Assembly: GCA_905198745.1 (NCBI GenBank)
Contig: CAJKDU010000006.1
Span: 1-64,000 of the forward strand
Source of the DNA: an uncultured Prevotella sp.
GTDB taxonomy: Bacteria; Bacteroidota; Bacteroidia; Bacteroidales; Bacteroidaceae
DNA: 64,000 nt
Direction of reading: 5' to 3'
A model generated the notes under the pieces. The model made no database searches, had not been told where the DNA came from, and worked only from the letters and a program-made list of their open reading frames with translations. Position numbers and translations under genes: made by a program. Numbering within the stretch: the first letter of the stretch is position 1; every line of letters begins with the position of its first letter. Positions 60,955-64,000 of this stretch are shown in pieces.

Positions 60955-62589
60955 TTATCGTCTTCTTGGTGTGAGCGTGACAATCGGTATGAGCATCTCT
61001 TCCATGGAGATGCCGCCGTGTTGGAATGTGTTCTTGTAGTAGCTCACGTAGTAATTATAGTTGTTGGGGTAGGCAAAGAAGGAGTCGCCGGTGGCAAACA
61101 CGTAGCTTGTGCTCAGGTTGAGCGTGGGCAGCTGGGCCTTGGCTGGCTCCTTGATGGCAAACACGTCTTTGGAGTCATAGTTGAGGTTCTTGCCCAACTT
61201 GTATCTCAGGTTTGTGTTGGTGTTGCGGTCGCCTATTATCTTCACGGGCTTTGAGGCGCGTATGCTGCCGTGGTCTGTGGTGATGATAATCTTGTATTGG
61301 CTGGCGGCAAGCTGTTTGAAGAGTTCTGCCATGAAGGAGTGGCGGAGCCAGCTCTGCGTGATGCTGCGGTAGGCACTCTCGTTGCTTGCCAACTCGCGCA
61401 CCATCCTTGACTCTGTGCGTGCATGCGAGAGCATGTCGATGAAGTTGATGACCAGCACGTTGAGGTCGTTCTGCTTGAGGTTGGGCAGAAACTGCATGAA
61501 CTTCTCTGCCCCATTGGAGTCGTTGATCTTGTGGTACGAGAAGGTGTCGTGCCTGCGGTAGCGTTCTATTTGCGTGCGGATGAGTGGTGCCTCGTTGAGG
61601 TTCTTGCCCTCTTCTTCGTCCTCGTCCACCCACAGCTCGGGAAACATGGAGGCTATCTGAGTGGGCATGAGACCGCTGAAGATGGCGTTGCGTGCATATT
61701 GGGTGGCGGTGGGAAGAATACTCATATACAGGTCTTCTGCCATGTCGAACATGTCGCCAATTTCCTGTGCCAGGACGCGCCACTGGTCGTAGCGGAAGTT
61801 GTCTATCACGATGAGAAAAACCTTCTCCTTGTTGTCCAGCAGCGGAAACACCTTGCGCTTGAACACGTCTGGACTCATCAGTGGCTTGTCTTCCGTTTGG
61901 CTTGTCGGCATGCTGTGCCTGGATGCCAGTTTGTGCTGCATCATATTGCGCATGTTGCCTATGCCGCTTGTCTTCTGTGGCGACACCCAGTCCATGTAGT
62001 TCTTCTTGATGAACTTGGCAAAAGCGTTGTCGGCTTCCTCTTTCTGCGTCTTCAGAATCTCGGTCATGCTGCTGTCGGCACTGCTCAGTTCCAGTTCCCA
62101 GTGCACAAGTTTCTTGTATACCGTCTTCCAGTCCTCAAAGTTCCTGCAGTCCTCAATTTGCAGTGAGAGTTGCTGGAAGTTCTGCTGATAGGAGTTCTGC
62201 GTCACTTCGGTTACAATCTCCTTGCGGTGTATGTTCTTCTTGAGCGATAACAGTATCTGGCTCGGATTGACGGGCTTGATGAGATAGTCGGCAATCTTGG
62301 AGCCGATGGCTTGTTCCATGATGTTCTCCTCCTCGCTCTTGGTCACCATGACCACAGGTGTGGCGGGCGATATGTCCTTGATTTGCTGCAGGGTTTCCAG
62401 ACCGCTCAGTCCGGGCATCATCTCGTCGAGCATGATGAGGTCGAACGTGTGCTGGTGGCATTGGTCAATGGCATCGGCACCGTTGCTCACGGTTGTCACA
62501 TCGTATCCTTTTTTCTCGAGGAAGAGGATGTGGGCCTTGAGGAGTTCTATCTCGTCGTCTACCCAAAGTATGTTTCCGTTGTTCGTCAT
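60955..62589 (-). CDS. porX: T9SS response regulator PorX (receiver plus PglZ domain)
   Basis: A 544-aa regulator. Residues 1-120 are a CheY-like receiver (acidic pair in WVDDEIELL, phospho-acceptor D55 in LIMLDEMMPG, lysine in LIKPVNP). A helical linker follows, then a PglZ-type alkaline-phosphatase fold (about 205-540) with IVIDNFRYDQW, INFIDMLSHARTESR and IITTDHGSIRASKP. In Porphyromonas PorX with the PorY kinase controls T9SS genes, and the PglZ part is a nucleotide phosphodiesterase. Length and motifs match. It starts 4 nt after porW ends. No porY is in the window. Confidence 0.93.
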   Translation of the reverse strand: MTNNGNILWVDDEIELLKAHILFLEKKGYDVTTVSNGADAIDQCHQHTFDLIMLDEMMPGLSGLETLQQIKDISPATPVVMVTKSEEENIMEQAIGSKIADYLIKPVNPSQILLSLKKNIHRKEIVTEVTQNSYQQNFQQLSLQIEDCRNFEDWKTVYKKLVHWELELSSADSSMTEILKTQKEEADNAFAKFIKKNYMDWVSPQKTSGIGNMRNMMQHKLASRHSMPTSQTEDKPLMSPDVFKRKVFPLLDNKEKVFLIVIDNFRYDQWRVLAQEIGDMFDMAEDLYMSILPTATQYARNAIFSGLMPTQIASMFPELWVDEDEEEGKNLNEAPLIRTQIERYRRHDTFSYHKINDSNGAEKFMQFLPNLKQNDLNVLVINFIDMLSHARTESRMVRELASNESAYRSITQSWLRHSFMAELFKQLAASQYKIIITTDHGSIRASKPVKIIGDRNTNTNLRYKLGKNLNYDSKDVFAIKEPAKAQLPTLNLSTSYVFATGDSFFAYPNNYNYYVSYYKNTFQHGGISMEEMLIPIVTLTPRRR

Positions 62590-62593
62590 TTGT

Positions 62594-64000
62594 CTAAAAT
62601 CCTTCTAAGTCGTAATATTCGTCTTCCAGATCCACTTCTTTTTGCGGTGTTTCCGGTGTCGTCTCTTTTTTCTTTTCCGTGGACTGCTTGGGCTGTTGTG
62701 CCGGTTGTGCCGGTTTCTTCGGCGCTTCCGTTGCCTTTGGGGCAGTTTCCTTCTTGGCTGGTTGCGTCACGTTGGCCTTCTTGTCCTCTGTTTGTTGAGG
62801 CTTTGTCTGTTCCTTTTGTGGCATTGCAGGTTTCTTGACAGGCATTGCCGGCTCTTCTTCCAGGTCGTCTATCACGATTCCGTTGTCGGGTGTCGTGGTG
62901 GTCGGCTTGGGTAGTGCGGGCTCTTCTTCCAGGATAAAACTGTCGCCTTCGTCCGTGGTGGCGTCCTGACGCTTGTCTTCTGCCTTGTCCTGTGGCACCA
63001 TGTTGGCAGGAATCCTCACGTCTTCCTGTTCCACATTCACTTCTGTTGGCTCATTGAGCAACTGTTCGTCAGCCACCTTGATGGGCGCAAAGTGTTGTGC
63101 GTAGAACCGTTCGTAGTCGTTGTAGCTGAATTGCTGTCCGAGCAGTGAGAGGTTGGCGTCGCTGATGATGTATGTCTTCGCCTTTCCCGTTTGCCGGGTC
63201 ACGGCAGGGTTGGCATGGAGCAGTCGTGCATACTGGTAAGCCTCGTCATAGTTGCGGAATCCGTTCACCCGCATGCGGTGCAGTCCGTCGGCATCGTCGA
63301 TGGCAATGTCGAAGTTGCGCACTATGAAGTTTGTGAAGTTGTAGCGTGCCATTTCGAACAGCAGTTGGTTCTCGTTGAGCGAGTCGGGCACGTAGACAAG
63401 CATCACGTTGAAAGGGGTGATGCGGTCGGTGGAGAACTTCCTTACCGCCGTAGAGTCGTTGTTGTTGAGCACTACAGCCCTTCGGTTCCACACGTCTTCC
63501 ATGTCGAAGCGGGCACCATGGAGCTTTCTGCCCTTGCTCACCCCGTTTACAATCATGCCTGCCAATTCGCTGATGCGGCTGTCCGGGTACTTCTCCACCA
63601 CGGTCTTCATGTCTGCCAGGCACCCCTCTGCGTCACCGGCATTGAGCTTGCCCATACCCGAAATGAAGATGAACTTGTCTCTGTTGGCACCATTGGGGAA
63701 TCGGGTGTCACTGATGCGTACATTCCCTTTCACTTCGTCAAAGCGTTCGGCCTTGAAGGCTTCGTAGGTGGCGGCATAGAGCGAGTCTTCTATCTGCACG
63801 CCCATGGTGGCGTTCTCCTTGAAATAAGGATCGGTGAGCACGGCTGTCCACTGACTTTGCGGATAGCGTTGTTTCAGCCGTTCCACATAGCTGTCTGCCG
63901 TAGTGAAGTCGTTCTTGCGTGAGTAGAGCAGGAACAGGTGGTAGTAGGCTTCGTCGTTCTTTTCGTAGTTCTGATATTGCTCTGTGAGTCTGCGCAGGTA
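62594..64000 (-). CDS. porW: TPR lipoprotein of the PorW/SprE type (5' end beyond the window)
   Basis: The frame is open to the window edge; about 469 C-terminal residues are visible. The edge segment (YLRRLTEQYQNYEKNDEAYY, HLFLLYSRKNDFTTADSY) and KLNAGDAEGCLADMKTVVEKYP are TPR-like. DPYFKENATMGVQIEDSLYAATYEAFKAERF is split here but resembles the PorW/SprE core. The last about 150 residues are low-complexity Pro/Lys/Glu/Thr. PorW links the T9SS rotor to the Sov channel. The call rests on this core and on tight linkage to porX (4 nt). Signal peptide and lipobox are outside the window. Confidence 0.78.
   Translation of the reverse strand, partial: YLRRLTEQYQNYEKNDEAYYHLFLLYSRKNDFTTADSYVERLKQRYPQSQWTAVLTDPYFKENATMGVQIEDSLYAATYEAFKAERFDEVKGNVRISDTRFPNGANRDKFIFISGMGKLNAGDAEGCLADMKTVVEKYPDSRISELAGMIVNGVSKGRKLHGARFDMEDVWNRRAVVLNNNDSTAVRKFSTDRITPFNVMLVYVPDSLNENQLLFEMARYNFTNFIVRNFDIAIDDADGLHRMRVNGFRNYDEAYQYARLLHANPAVTRQTGKAKTYIISDANLSLLGQQFSYNDYERFYAQHFAPIKVADEQLLNEPTEVNVEQEDVRIPANMVPQDKAEDKRQDATTDEGDSFILEEEPALPKPTTTTPDNGIVIDDLEEEPAMPVKKPAMPQKEQTKPQQTEDKKANVTQPAKKETAPKATEAPKKPAQPAQQPKQSTEKKKETTPETPQKEVDLEDEYYDLEGF

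Overview
The window reads as a chromosomal segment of a Prevotella/Segatella-like member of the Bacteroidales. The evidence is SusC/SusD pairs, a hybrid two-component regulator, type IX secretion (T9SS) genes, a DUF4834 protein, weak Shine-Dalgarno sites, and many copies of the Bacteroidetes -7 promoter element TAnnTTTG (in the best cases TTTG-N19/20-TAnnTTTG). The genus is an inference; no rRNA is present. No tRNA, CRISPR array or intact insertion sequence was seen.

Layout. 1-2.9 kb: ribosomal and translation genes rplM(partial)-rpsI-rpsB-tsf. 3.0-9.0 kb: a fumarylacetoacetase-family enzyme, then the T9SS sortase porU, the outer-membrane partner porV, and ispF. 9.0-12.6 kb: a candidate small RNA, two glycosyltransferases and a GH43 hydrolase in one operon. 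13.2-39.95 kb: a rhamnogalacturonan-I utilisation locus. It has two SusC/SusD pairs, a 680-aa secreted protein of unknown function, a giant PL11 lyase fused to autotransporter-type repeats with a T9SS tail, a small lipoprotein, a hybrid two-component regulator on the other strand, a GH28 hydrolase, a second PL11 lyase and a double-domain CE12 acetylesterase. 39.95-40.96 kb: a gene-free, repeat-rich stretch. 40.96-47.4 kb (minus strand): purH fragment-mreB-mreC-mreD-mrdA-rodA, the cell-elongation operon. 47.6-49.4 kb: an AraC regulator and rhamnulose-1-phosphate aldolase. 49.5-51.6 kb: a truncated ECF sigma gene, then DUF4834, pssA and psd. 51.7-56.6 kb: dnaE, trxA and an Ala/Lys-rich lipoprotein. 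56.8-58.4 kb: a decayed YhcG-type nuclease gene and more repeats. 58.4-60.3 kb: cupin, HxlR regulator, crcB, hsp20. 60.5-64 kb (minus): porW(partial)-porX-tsaE.

How the genes fit together. The polysaccharide locus has what is needed to capture and cut the rhamnogalacturonan backbone (SusC/D, PL11, GH28), deacetylate it (CE12) and possibly trim side chains (GH43). The released rhamnose could feed RhaD. The giant lyase and the 680-aa protein end in T9SS-like C-terminal domains, while PorU, PorV, PorW and PorX of that export system are encoded in the same window.

The least explained signal is a family of intergenic repeats built on an 11-bp (one helical turn) or 22-bp period with core GTTAGTGTGCC, GTTAATGGCAG or ACTTATCCATC. 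It recurs in phase at four or five intergenic loci, once at the broken end of a sigma-factor gene, and at two loci with a conserved flanking palindrome at the same 6-nt distance.
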